15,033 nucleotides of DNA from an uncultured Asticcacaulis sp. (GTDB lineage: Bacteria > Pseudomonadota > Alphaproteobacteria > Caulobacterales > Caulobacteraceae): NCBI GenBank assembly GCA_946480125.1, contig CAMLIY010000053.1:1-15033 (forward strand), given 5' to 3'. This document shows, in pieces, positions 1 to 7,789 of this stretch; position 1 is the stretch's first letter, and every line of letters starts with the position of its first letter. Both the position numbers and the translations under genes were made by a program. The notes under the pieces are model-generated. The model did no database searches. It saw only the letters and a list, made by a program, of their open reading frames with translations, and was not told where the DNA came from.

Positions 1-163
1 TCTCACCGCAAACACGGAAAGTTGTGGCTTTTCGGCCATCTGTGGCTTGGGAATATATAAAAATAGCCATAGATACACAAAGCTTTCGCTGCAATGGCTT
101 TCTAAAAAGAAACTATCGCCTATAGTTTGGCCATATCTTTTTTGGCCCAATGACAGGATTATT
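1..163. other. Upstream region of the lytic transglycosylase gene
   Basis: No gene is supported here. The reading frame of the downstream gene stays open back to a TTG at 47, but the 39 extra residues have no signal-peptide or domain character and sit before the much better ATG at 164. The stretch is AT-richer than its surroundings and should hold the promoter. I could not find a convincing -35/-10 pair: TATAAA at 56-61 lacks a matching -35. An 8-base direct repeat TGTGGCTT occurs at 23-30 and 41-48, 18 bases apart, and is probably chance. Confidence 0.5.
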
Positions 164-2608
164 ATGACCCCGACTGACCGCCAAATAAACAAACTTCCAG
201 CCTTTGTCCGTAAGGCCCTTTTGATTGCGGGCGTCAGCGCCCTCACCTTCGGCGCTCTGCAACCCGTGTCCGCTCAGGATGACCCGGCGCCTGATATAAA
301 CGGTGCGCCTCAAACCACCACACGCATGCCCGGCGATACGGCCCGGCCGTATGTGCCTTCCGGTTTTTCCAGCAATGACACAGCCTTGCTCGAACAGGCG
401 CTTACTGCCGTCAAATCGCGCAATTTCGCCGGCGCCGATTCGATGGCCGCCGGCCTGACTGATCCGGTAGCGCGCAAGATCGTGACATGGACCATTATCA
501 ATAATGACGGCAATATCTATAGCTTCGCCGCGCTAGACGCCGCCCGGCGTGATCTGTGGGGCTGGCCACGCGAAGCCAAACGCCAGATAGCCGCTGAAAA
601 GCTGATTGGCCTGTCGGGCATGACGGCCCAGCAGATCGTCGACTGGTTCAAGGGTGCGCCGCCGCAAACCACAGAGGGCGCCACGGCGCTGATCAGCGCC
701 TACGGTAATCTGGCGCGCACCGAAGACGCCCGCGCCCTGGCTAAAAGCTGGTGGCGGACCCAGGTGTTCGATTCGCTGGCCCAGGCCAATTTCTATCAGG
801 CCTTTGGCAGCTATCTTACGCCGGATGATCATAAGGCTCGTCTGCTCTGCCTGGAGATCAACTACCAGAACGCCAATTCCCAGGCCATCCGCGACATGAC
901 GACCTATGTCGGCCAGCATGAGGCCGACATTGCCAATGCCGTCATCGCCATGCGTACGGGCGCCGCCAGTTCCGACGGCCTCTATCAGGCGGTGCTGGCG
1001 GGCGATCCGCACAACCCGGCCCTGGCTTTTGCCCGCGCCAAATACCTCAATGGCAAGGGACTGGAGGCACTTGGCTTCCAGCTATTGCCCGACTTGCCGC
1101 AAGCGTCTGTCAGCCCTGATGCCGCCAGCCAGCTTTACAGTTTACGCCTTGGCTACTTTAAAGCGGCACTGAAGGCGCGCAATTATCGCGCGGCTTATGA
1201 CGCCATGAATAATGGCGGTTTCGAGCCCGGTGAAAGCATGGCGGAAGCGGAGTTCTTCGCCGGCTGGATGGCGCTGCTCAAGCTAAACGACACCGACGCT
1301 GCAATTCGCCATTTTCAGATGCTTTCCACCGCCGGGACTTCACCGATTACTTTGGGCCGCGCCTATTACTGGTTAGGTCGCGCCTATGAAGCGCGCAATC
1401 GCCCAGGCGCCAATGGCAAGGCTGGCGACGCCCAGATGGCGCAAGCCTATTATGCCAAAGGCGGCCAGTATATCTATGCCTTTTATGGCCAGATGGCCGC
1501 CGAAAAAGCGGGAGTCAAAACCATTACGCTCGGCAAGGATCCGGTACCGGGCGCCGCTGATCGCGCCCGTTTCGAGGGCCGCGACATGATCAAGGCAGCG
1601 CGCTTGCTGGGTCAGATGGGGGAAATGGATTTGTTCCGCGCCATGGTGCTGCATCTCGACGATATCATGCCTAATGCCGAGGAAGAGGCCCTGCTGGTCG
1701 ATCTGGTCGGGCAATACGATTCGCAACTGATGGCCATGAAGGTGGCCCGCGTCTCGATGCAGCGCGGCTTCTACCTGCCGGAACGCGCCTATCCTGTGCG
1801 CTCGGTCCCCAATGTTCAGGGACCGGAGCCGGCTTTCGTTCTGGCCATTACCCGTCAGGAATCAAGTTTCGATCCGAGTGTCAGATCCGGCGCCAATGCC
1901 CGTGGCATGATGCAGCTTATCCCCTCGACCGGACGCGCCGTCGCCAACCGCCTAGGTCTGAGCTATAGCGGTGACGCGGCGCTATACGAGCCGGACTACA
2001 ATATGACGCTTGGCAAATATCACCTTGGCGAACTGGTCGACAAGTTTGACGGCTCCTACATCATGGCGGCGGCCGGCTATAACGCCGGCCCCAGCCGGAT
2101 GCAGACCTGGATTGATTCGTGCGGAGACCCACGCGGCGCCAATGCCGATCCGCTGTCCTTCATCGAATGCCATCCCTTCACCGAAACGCGCAATTACATG
2201 ATGCGCGTGACCGAAAACATGCGCATTTATCGTGCCCGTTTGAATGGCGGCACAGCCCCACTGACGGCAATGGCTGATGTGCAGCGCGGCGCCCCTGGCC
2301 CCATTGGTGCCTTCACCGGACCCGAGTTTGGTGATGTCGCTTCCCCGGATGCGCCAATCAACTATGCTGATTACAACAAGGGGGTGACGACAAATGCCGC
2401 GGCAGCGACACAACTCAGGGGCACACCGATTGCGCCTGCTCCGGCCACCATGGCCCCCGTACCCAACCCGCCGGTCAGTATGAGACCAGTGGCCAATCCT
2501 GTGGTTAAAGCGGAACCGGCCAGAAAAAAGACAACGGCAAAAGCGTCAAAAAAGAAAAAGGCCGAGCCAGTCAAAAAGAAAAAAACGACTAAGAAAAAGC
2601 GCGGCTAG
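164..2608 (+). CDS. Periplasmic lytic transglycosylase, Slt70-like (family 1)
   Basis: Predicted to cleave the MurNAc-GlcNAc bond of peptidoglycan with formation of 1,6-anhydroMurNAc, in the periplasm. The ATG at 164 is chosen because AGGA lies five bases upstream and the N-terminus becomes a classical signal peptide: basic start, hydrophobic core, likely cleavage after VSA near residue 36. The protein is then 814 residues. Residues about 60-540 are an Ala-rich helical-repeat region, as in the ring-shaped superhelix of Slt70. The catalytic SLT domain follows, with RQESSFDP (catalytic Glu566), GMMQLIPSTG and AAGYNAGP, all family hallmarks. After about residue 690 comes a Pro/Ala linker and then a tail with 16 Lys/Arg in the last 29 residues, unusual for this family. 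It converges on the ABC ATPase gene with one base between stop codons. The activity call is secure; the exact subfamily is less so. Confidence 0.93.
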   Translation: MTPTDRQINKLPAFVRKALLIAGVSALTFGALQPVSAQDDPAPDINGAPQTTTRMPGDTARPYVPSGFSSNDTALLEQALTAVKSRNFAGADSMAAGLTDPVARKIVTWTIINNDGNIYSFAALDAARRDLWGWPREAKRQIAAEKLIGLSGMTAQQIVDWFKGAPPQTTEGATALISAYGNLARTEDARALAKSWWRTQVFDSLAQANFYQAFGSYLTPDDHKARLLCLEINYQNANSQAIRDMTTYVGQHEADIANAVIAMRTGAASSDGLYQAVLAGDPHNPALAFARAKYLNGKGLEALGFQLLPDLPQASVSPDAASQLYSLRLGYFKAALKARNYRAAYDAMNNGGFEPGESMAEAEFFAGWMALLKLNDTDAAIRHFQMLSTAGTSPITLGRAYYWLGRAYEARNRPGANGKAGDAQMAQAYYAKGGQYIYAFYGQMAAEKAGVKTITLGKDPVPGAADRARFEGRDMIKAARLLGQMGEMDLFRAMVLHLDDIMPNAEEEALLVDLVGQYDSQLMAMKVARVSMQRGFYLPERAYPVRSVPNVQGPEPAFVLAITRQESSFDPSVRSGANARGMMQLIPSTGRAVANRLGLSYSGDAALYEPDYNMTLGKYHLGELVDKFDGSYIMAAAGYNAGPSRMQTWIDSCGDPRGANADPLSFIECHPFTETRNYMMRVTENMRIYRARLNGGTAPLTAMADVQRGAPGPIGAFTGPEFGDVASPDAPINYADYNKGVTTNAAAATQLRGTPIAPAPATMAPVPNPPVSMRPVANPVVKAEPARKKTTAKASKKKKAEPVKKKKTTKKKRG

Positions 2609-2609
2609 G

Positions 2610-3371
2610 TTAAAGGAGCGGCGAACTCTCCAGCCGGAGCGTTCGCTGCCCATCACCAGATGATAACTCGCCCTTCAAATTAAAAACGTCCGATAATAAC
2701 TTGGATACAAATACTTTTTCCGGTGTATCCATCTTCACAAGCTGACCTTTATGCATGAGCAAAACGGTATCGGCAAATTGCGCCGCCAGATGCAGGTCAT
2801 GCAGGCTGAGAATGACCGTCTGGCCCGCTTCAGCGCGTTGTTTCAGCCGGATCAGCACCTGACGCTGCCAGGCCGGATCAAGCGCGATTAGCGGTTCGTC
2901 AAACAGCAGGACATCTGACGGCCCGATCAATACGCGTGACAGCAATACGCGTGCCCGCTGACCACCGGAAAGGCTGAAAACCCCGCGATCGGCATTTTCC
3001 TGTAATCCCAGAGACTGTAGTTCCGCTAATGCCTTTTGCCGCGCCAGTTCCGGCGGCAGGTGCTGGGCCCCCAAGGCGGCGATGTCGATGCAGCTCAGAT
3101 CCCAGGCAATACTGCGTTCCTGGGGCAGATAGGCGATGTGCGCCGCGCGTACGGACGGCCGCATCGCTGTGACGTCTAGTCCGTTGTAACTGACTATACC
3201 GGATTCCAGCCCGATAAGACTGGCCATGGCCTTGAGCAGGGTCGTCTTGCCGGCGCCGTTGGGGCCCACCAATATATAAAGCTTGCCGGGTGTCAGTTCG
3301 GCCGAAACGTCACGAATCACAGTCTCACGACCGAGTTTTACGCTGATATTCTGAATAGCCAGTGTTGACAT
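2610..3371 (-). CDS. ABC transporter ATP-binding protein (FecE/BtuD type)
   Basis: The cytoplasmic ATPase that powers the importer encoded by the two preceding genes. Starting at the ATG at 3371 it has 253 residues: Walker A GPNGAGKT (36-43), Q-loop LPQE (82-85), signature LSGGQ (134-138), Walker B VLLFDEP with catalytic Glu159, and switch His191. All ATPase residues are present. The frame is open upstream into the permease gene, but the ATG follows the permease stop by one base, giving a normal beginning at MSTLAIQNIS and implying translational coupling. Length and motifs match the iron-siderophore/heme/cobalamin ATPases of the FecCD importer class. The sequence alone does not fix the substrate. 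Confidence 0.93.
   Translation of the reverse strand: MSTLAIQNISVKLGRETVIRDVSAELTPGKLYILVGPNGAGKTTLLKAMASLIGLESGIVSYNGLDVTAMRPSVRAAHIAYLPQERSIAWDLSCIDIAALGAQHLPPELARQKALAELQSLGLQENADRGVFSLSGGQRARVLLSRVLIGPSDVLLFDEPLIALDPAWQRQVLIRLKQRAEAGQTVILSLHDLHLAAQFADTVLLMHKGQLVKMDTPEKVFVSKLLSDVFNLKGELSSGDGQRTLRLESSPLL
2618..2649 (+). terminator. Long hairpin at the convergent 3' ends, inside ATPase codons
   Basis: The arms GCGGCGAAC (2618-2626) and GTTCGCTGC (2641-2649) pair with one G-U. After a single T-C mismatch an inner stem CTCC/GGAG closes on the loop AGCC. It begins nine bases after the transglycosylase stop codon but lies inside the last codons of the minus-strand ATPase gene. There is no U-tract after it on the plus strand, so it is not a textbook intrinsic terminator. 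It could stabilise the 3' end or assist termination. On the minus strand the G-U becomes a C-A mismatch, and T-rich sequence (antisense of the lysine codons) follows further on. Confidence 0.4.
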
Positions 3372-3372
3372 A

Positions 3373-4368
3373 TCAGTCCTGCATCCAGCTTCTGGCGCTC
3401 TTATAGGCCAATATGGCGAAAAGCGGCGCGCCAACCAGGGAGGTCAGCACACCGAGATGGACATCGGCCGTCGGCGGTAACAACCGAATAAGGCCATCCG
3501 ACACCAACACCATCAGTCCTCCGGTCAGGGCTGAAGGCCAAATCAAGGTGTATGGGTCCTTGATACCGAAAGCACGAACAAAATGCGGTGCCGCCAGACC
3601 GACAAAGCCGATCACCCCTGCCACTGATACCGACAGGCCAGCCAGCAGGGATGAGCCAATGACAATAACCTGGGTCAGGCGCGTCATGTCGATCCCCATC
3701 GAACGCGCCGTCTCTTCGCCCAGGGTCAGGAAGCGTAAACCCTTGCCAAGGCGCAGCGACAGGCCACTCACGATCGCCAAACCGAAGAGACACATCATGA
3801 CATCGAACCAGCTACGATTTTGAACCGAGCCCATCATCCAGCTCAGCATTTCCGAGGTGGTGACAGGTGATGGTGACAGGTTAAAAACCAGAGCCATCAG
3901 GGCGCCGCACAGGCTTGACAAGCCAACACCCAGCAAGATCAATGATTGACGTTGTGGAAACCGCTGTACAAAAATCAGCAATATGATCGCCACCAACACT
4001 GCGCCGGCCAGGGCGAAACTTTCCACCGCAAAAGGCATCAGTCCCAGACCGAAAACAATCGCCAGCGAAGCGCCCAGCCCGGAGCCCGCTGAAACGCCCA
4101 GCAGACCCGGTTCGGCCAGAGGATTGCGCAGCAGCCCCTGCATCAAAGCACCACTCATGCCGAGCATGGCCCCGACACCAATTCCGGCCAGGTTACGGGG
4201 CAAGCGAATACCCCAGATGATTTCAGCCGGCAGTGACTTCCAGTGGAACAGGGCATCGATCCACATATCCGCGCTTAGCGCGACATCACCCAATACCAGC
4301 AAAATGGTCAGCAGAACAACTATAGCCCCAGCCAACGAAATTGACAGCGTGCGGGTTGATACAGACAT
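3373..4368 (-). CDS. ABC transporter permease, FecCD/BtuC family
   Basis: Inner-membrane channel subunit of a type II ABC importer, 331 residues, mostly hydrophobic, with the eight to ten membrane segments expected of BtuC/FecD. Family landmarks are RLPRNLAGIGVGAMLGMSGA and LRNPLAEPGLLGVSAGSG in the first third, and GVIGFVGLAAPHFVR in the last third, the region that contacts the ATPase. The start ATG shares one base with the stop of the binding-protein gene (TAATG), and its own stop is one base before the ATPase start, so the three genes form one translationally coupled operon. Members of this family carry siderophores, heme or vitamin B12, and this sequence does not decide between them. Confidence 0.94.
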   Translation of the reverse strand: MSVSTRTLSISLAGAIVVLLTILLVLGDVALSADMWIDALFHWKSLPAEIIWGIRLPRNLAGIGVGAMLGMSGALMQGLLRNPLAEPGLLGVSAGSGLGASLAIVFGLGLMPFAVESFALAGAVLVAIILLIFVQRFPQRQSLILLGVGLSSLCGALMALVFNLSPSPVTTSEMLSWMMGSVQNRSWFDVMMCLFGLAIVSGLSLRLGKGLRFLTLGEETARSMGIDMTRLTQVIVIGSSLLAGLSVSVAGVIGFVGLAAPHFVRAFGIKDPYTLIWPSALTGGLMVLVSDGLIRLLPPTADVHLGVLTSLVGAPLFAILAYKSARSWMQD

Positions 4369-5273
4369 TACGGCACCGCTTTCAGGCCGCCGCTGCCCGT
4401 TAGCGGCGATTGGGACAATTCACTCAGATCGTAAGCGGTAAACCAGCCGCTGCAACTGACGGATTGCCGTGGCAAGGTGAAATTGGGCGTCGCCGCGATC
4501 AGGTCACGCACCAGCGGATTGCGACCGGGCACTCGCCGCATCGCGTAATGATCGTCATAAAATGCCAGGGCAAATATATCAGGCTTCATACTGAGAAGCA
4601 CCTCCGGAGACAGATAGAAAAAACCCTTATTCTGAGTCTCCAGTTTAAAATCCAGTCTTTGCAGCATGTCGCCGATCATGGTGTCAGGCCCCGCACTGTA
4701 ACCGCCCGGCGTGTAATAGAGCACTGTACGCCCCGCGCCGACAGGGCGAATAGCGGCCATGGCCTGATCAAAACGATGCGCTTCAATACCCGCGCCGGCC
4801 TGCTGTCCTAATTCACGTGCGATGCGTAAAAGCTCAGGCTTGGCTTGCCCGTAATTGGTAATGTCATTGATATTGACGATACGAATATGATTTTTTTCAA
4901 GTGCCTTTATCAGGTTCAGATCGCCGCCCCAGGTCCGCACGACGACATCGGGTTTGAGCGCCAAAATGGTTTCCAACCGGGGCTGAATACGCCGCACAGC
5001 CGCGGCGCGTTCCCGAAAATAGGAATCTGGCAGACGTGCCCGATCAGACAGAGCCAGTATCTGGCTACGTGGCATCAATCCCAGCACATATTGATCAGCG
5101 CAGCCATCGAGCGATATTACAGTAATCCGTTTGTCGCTCATCACGGGCTTAGACGGGACTTGTTGAAATGCCCACATCAAAACCATACCCGCACTAAGGC
5201 AAGCCATTACCACGAAACCAATCAGATAATACAATTTATGAGAGTGTTTTTTTACCAAACCCACCACTTCCAA
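4368..5273 (-). CDS. ABC transporter substrate-binding protein, metal-chelate type (BtuF/FecB-like)
   Basis: Periplasmic binding protein of the downstream permease and ATPase. After a short basic start, one hydrophobic segment (about residues 14-37) either anchors the protein or acts as a signal peptide; no lipobox is visible. The mature part has the layout of the COG0614 helical-backbone binding proteins: ITVISLDGCADQYVLGL at the first lobe, ETILALKPDVVVRTWGGD, then PGGYSAGPDTMIGDML and VLLSMKPDIFALAFYD in the second lobe. Cysteines in DGCADQ and SVSCSGW may form a disulfide. The start is uncertain: no ATG is available before the hydrophobic segment. The codon at 5273 is TTG, with GTG at 5267 and 5264 and TTG at 5258 as alternatives. 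No TonB receptor gene or recognisable cobalamin riboswitch lies next to it, so substrate assignment stays open; cobalamin or a siderophore is most likely. Confidence 0.85.
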   Translation of the reverse strand: MEVVGLVKKHSHKLYYLIGFVVMACLSAGMVLMWAFQQVPSKPVMSDKRITVISLDGCADQYVLGLMPRSQILALSDRARLPDSYFRERAAAVRRIQPRLETILALKPDVVVRTWGGDLNLIKALEKNHIRIVNINDITNYGQAKPELLRIARELGQQAGAGIEAHRFDQAMAAIRPVGAGRTVLYYTPGGYSAGPDTMIGDMLQRLDFKLETQNKGFFYLSPEVLLSMKPDIFALAFYDDHYAMRRVPGRNPLVRDLIAATPNFTLPRQSVSCSGWFTAYDLSELSQSPLTGSGGLKAVP

Positions 5274-5321
5274 TTGGTTTATCCAAAATAAAAAACTGCG
5301 CCTTATAGGCCTTCATCACGC

Positions 5322-5336
5322 GTCTCAAAATGAGAC
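5322..5336. promoter_or_regulatory. Perfect inverted repeat between divergent genes
   Basis: GTCTCA-AAA-TGAGAC, six-base perfect arms around a three-base centre, lies in the 82-base gap between the divergent binding-protein and glycosyltransferase genes, 19 bases before the glycosyltransferase ATG. It could be an operator for either gene or a small hairpin in the glycosyltransferase leader. Part of the same sequence recurs upstream of the first small lipoprotein gene (9660-9682). No clear sigma-70 promoter could be placed in this gap. Confidence 0.35.
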
Positions 5337-5355
5337 AAACAGAGAAGTGCTGCGC

Positions 5356-6918
5356 ATGCTTAAAGAAAAACGTCTGCGTACAAAAGCTGATTCTGATGTG
5401 TCCCCGGATGCGTTAAAGCAGGTTTCCCAGTCACCGTCATCACCGCCTGGCGATCATACGATCATGACGCCTCTTGAAGACGGCTATTCCGCTCGATCCG
5501 GTCTGTCATGGCCGCAACTGATCATTTTATCAGTTACCACCGTTATCATCTCTTTATTATCCTTATCGTGGCCTATAGGCGTATTGAAATGTCTTTACTG
5601 GGCAGGCTGGTGCGGCTTCATGAGCAATGCTCTGCTGCGGCTGGCGGCGGCCTGTTATATCAAGCCCTTATTCGCTCCAGAACCTGATTCTGTAATCGAA
5701 GCCGTAAACGAGAACCTGCCTCACTATAGCGTCATTGTGGCGCTTTATAAAGAAGCCTGTATTGTACCGCAGCTTGTCAAAGCCATGCAGGCGCTCGATT
5801 ATCCGCATGACCGCCTTGAAATCGTGTTCGTATTGGAAAGCGATGACTCAGACACCCTGGCGGCTTTCCTAAAGCAAGACTTGCCGGATATTATGCGAGT
5901 GATTGCCGCTCCGCCTGGCTTTCCGCGCACCAAACCCCGCGCCCTTAATTATGCTTTGGAACGCGCCATGGGCGATCTGATCGTCATCTATGACGCCGAA
6001 GATCGGCCGCAACCAGGCCAGTTGCGCGAAGCCGCCCAAGCGTTTGCAAATGGGAATGCCGGGCTGGCCTGCCTTCAGGCGCCCTTGCGGCCGGTGGGTG
6101 GAGATAGTTTCATCGCTCGCCAGTTCGCCGCCGAATATGCCGTTCAGTTCGATGTCCTGCTTCCGGCGCTGCATGCCCTGGGCTTGCCCTTTCCTCTGGG
6201 GGGCACAAGTAATCATTTCAAGGCGGAAATTTTGCGCAGGATCGGCGGTTGGGACGCTTATAATGTCACTGAGGATGCCGATCTGGGCCTGCGCTTGGCA
6301 CAGTTGGGTTACGAAACCGGCATACTCAATTCGCCAACCACCGAAACGCCACCAGCCCGCAGTCAGGCATGGATTCCACAGCGAACCCGCTGGATCAAAG
6401 GCTACATGCAAACCCTCCTGGTACATACCCGGCTAAATACGCCCTTCAGGCCAAAGGTATGGCTCGGATTGTTTTTCGGCGTAGCCTTGAGTGTGGCAGC
6501 GGCCGTCTGCTATGCGCCCTTCAGCCTTATGGTGATTATGTCACTCCTGTTGACCGGCTTGCAAACCGTGGGCGACGCCATGCATCCGCTTCATATCGTC
6601 ACCGCTTATGATCTGGTTTTATTCCTGTTTGGTACATTGAGCGGTATGATTACAATTGCCTTAGCAGCGCGACGCGCCGGCTTATGTCTGAAGTGGAGTG
6701 ATATTCTTGGTGCGCCCGCCTATTGGTGCCTGCAATCGGTAGCGGCGGGTTTCGCTCTATGGCAATTGGCGACAAAACCCTTCCACTGGGACAAGACCGA
6801 TCATGCGCCCGTAACTTTTGATATCGAGCCTCTTTACGAAGACGGGTCATGCGCTTATGGCCTTGAGCATGATCATCACAGACACCCCGACCACCTTGCG
6901 AACCAAAGCCTGGGCTGA
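5356..6918 (+). CDS. Membrane GT2 family glycosyltransferase, processive (cellulose-synthase-like) type
   Basis: Predicted inner-membrane enzyme transferring sugars from a nucleotide donor onto a growing envelope or exopolysaccharide chain. The ATG at 5356 is preferred because AGAGAAG lies eight bases upstream; a GTG at 5347 is the alternative. In the 520-residue protein, a polar N-terminal 50 residues precede membrane segments at about 52-100. The catalytic domain shows SVIVALYKEA (125-134), DAED as the metal-binding DxD motif (213-216), GGTSNHF, TED (305-307, catalytic Asp) and QRTRW (342-346), the Q/RxxRW signature of processive GT2 enzymes. Two or three further membrane segments follow (about 370-470). 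The last ~35 residues after PFHWDK are a hydrophilic, His-rich tail whose coding overlaps the next gene. The sugar and acceptor cannot be told from sequence. Confidence 0.9.
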   Translation: MLKEKRLRTKADSDVSPDALKQVSQSPSSPPGDHTIMTPLEDGYSARSGLSWPQLIILSVTTVIISLLSLSWPIGVLKCLYWAGWCGFMSNALLRLAAACYIKPLFAPEPDSVIEAVNENLPHYSVIVALYKEACIVPQLVKAMQALDYPHDRLEIVFVLESDDSDTLAAFLKQDLPDIMRVIAAPPGFPRTKPRALNYALERAMGDLIVIYDAEDRPQPGQLREAAQAFANGNAGLACLQAPLRPVGGDSFIARQFAAEYAVQFDVLLPALHALGLPFPLGGTSNHFKAEILRRIGGWDAYNVTEDADLGLRLAQLGYETGILNSPTTETPPARSQAWIPQRTRWIKGYMQTLLVHTRLNTPFRPKVWLGLFFGVALSVAAAVCYAPFSLMVIMSLLLTGLQTVGDAMHPLHIVTAYDLVLFLFGTLSGMITIALAARRAGLCLKWSDILGAPAYWCLQSVAAGFALWQLATKPFHWDKTDHAPVTFDIEPLYEDGSCAYGLEHDHHRHPDHLANQSLG

Positions 6919-7789
6919 CTACGCCCTTGTCGATTCCGGCGATGGCCGCAAGCTGGAGCGCTATGGCGACTATCTCGTCATCCGCCCCGAACCGCAATGC
7001 TGGTGGGCGCCGAAATACCCGCAATTATGGGACAAGGCCGATGCCATTTTCGATCCGCAGGGCGAAGATGACGAAGGCAACTGGCGCTTCTCGCGCAAAC
7101 CGGCCGATCAATGGCAACTAGGGTGGGAGAAGGCCAAATTCTACGGCCGGTTCACCAATTTCCGCCACCTCGCCTTTTTCCCCGAACAGGCCGCCAACTG
7201 GGCCTGGCAAAAAGAAGCCATCGCCAAGCGCAACAGCCCGCGGGTAATGAACCTGTTCGGCTATACCGGCGTCGCCAGTCTGGTGGCCGCTGAAGCCGGC
7301 GCGAAAGTCACCCACGTTGATGCCTCAAAAAAGGCCATCGGCTGGGCGCGGGAAAACGCGGCGCTTTCCGGTCTCAGCGAGGCCCCCATCCGCTGGATAT
7401 GCGAGGACGCCAAGAAATACGTCCAGCGCGAGGTCAAGCGCGGCTCCAAATACGAAGGCATCATACTCGATCCGCCGAAATACGGCCGCGGCCCGACAGG
7501 CGAAGTCTGGCGACTGTTCGAAGACCTGCCGGAAATGGTGCATCTGAGCGCGCAACTTCTCAGCGATGAAGCATCTTTCCTGCTGCTCAATGCCTATGCC
7601 GCGCGCGTTTCTGGCCCGGCTCTGGCGCATCTGGTTGCCGAAGCCGTGGGGCCTGCAAAAGGCGGCCGTGTCGATTATGGTGAACTGACTCTGGTTGAGG
7701 ATGTGAAGCCACCGAAAGGCATCAAGCCGGCGGATATCGCCCCGCGTGAAATCGGCTTGAGCTTCTTCGCACGATGGATGGCGCAATGA
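6869..7789 (+). CDS. Class I SAM-dependent methyltransferase, RlmI-like (probable RNA m5C methyltransferase)
   Basis: Likely methylates RNA, by resemblance to the RlmI/COG1092 group, using S-adenosylmethionine in the cytoplasm. With the ATG at 6869 the protein has 306 residues: an N-terminal region including DSGDGRKLERYG and VIRPEPQ, then the Rossmann domain with motif I VMNLFGYTG (126-134), the acidic residue binding the SAM ribose (Asp151), Glu179-Asp180 for the adenine, and motif IV DPPK (201-204). An N-terminal PUA domain, as in E. coli RlmI, is not evident. The gene starts 50 bases before the end of the glycosyltransferase gene in another frame; ATG 6857 is a possible alternative. Its stop overlaps the next start as ATGA. 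The methyltransferase call is firm; the RNA target is inference. Confidence 0.88.
   Translation: MIITDTPTTLRTKAWADYALVDSGDGRKLERYGDYLVIRPEPQCWWAPKYPQLWDKADAIFDPQGEDDEGNWRFSRKPADQWQLGWEKAKFYGRFTNFRHLAFFPEQAANWAWQKEAIAKRNSPRVMNLFGYTGVASLVAAEAGAKVTHVDASKKAIGWARENAALSGLSEAPIRWICEDAKKYVQREVKRGSKYEGIILDPPKYGRGPTGEVWRLFEDLPEMVHLSAQLLSDEASFLLLNAYAARVSGPALAHLVAEAVGPAKGGRVDYGELTLVEDVKPPKGIKPADIAPREIGLSFFARWMAQ

Noticed and set aside
23..48. Direct repeat TGTGGCTT spaced 18 bases, considered as an activator site
   Set aside because: Two eight-base copies with no promoter placed beside them are not enough to distinguish from chance.
47..163. N-terminal extension of the lytic transglycosylase from a TTG at 47
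   Set aside because: It would bury the signal peptide behind 39 residues, lacks a ribosome binding site, and the ATG at 164 has both.
4845..5291. A 148-codon plus-strand frame opposite the binding protein
   Set aside because: The protein is not family-like and the minus-strand binding protein has clear motifs in the same stretch.
5274..5355. Cobalamin riboswitch or Fur box upstream of the ABC importer
   Set aside because: The gap is far too short for a complete riboswitch and nothing resembling a B12 box or a 19-base Fur dyad is visible.
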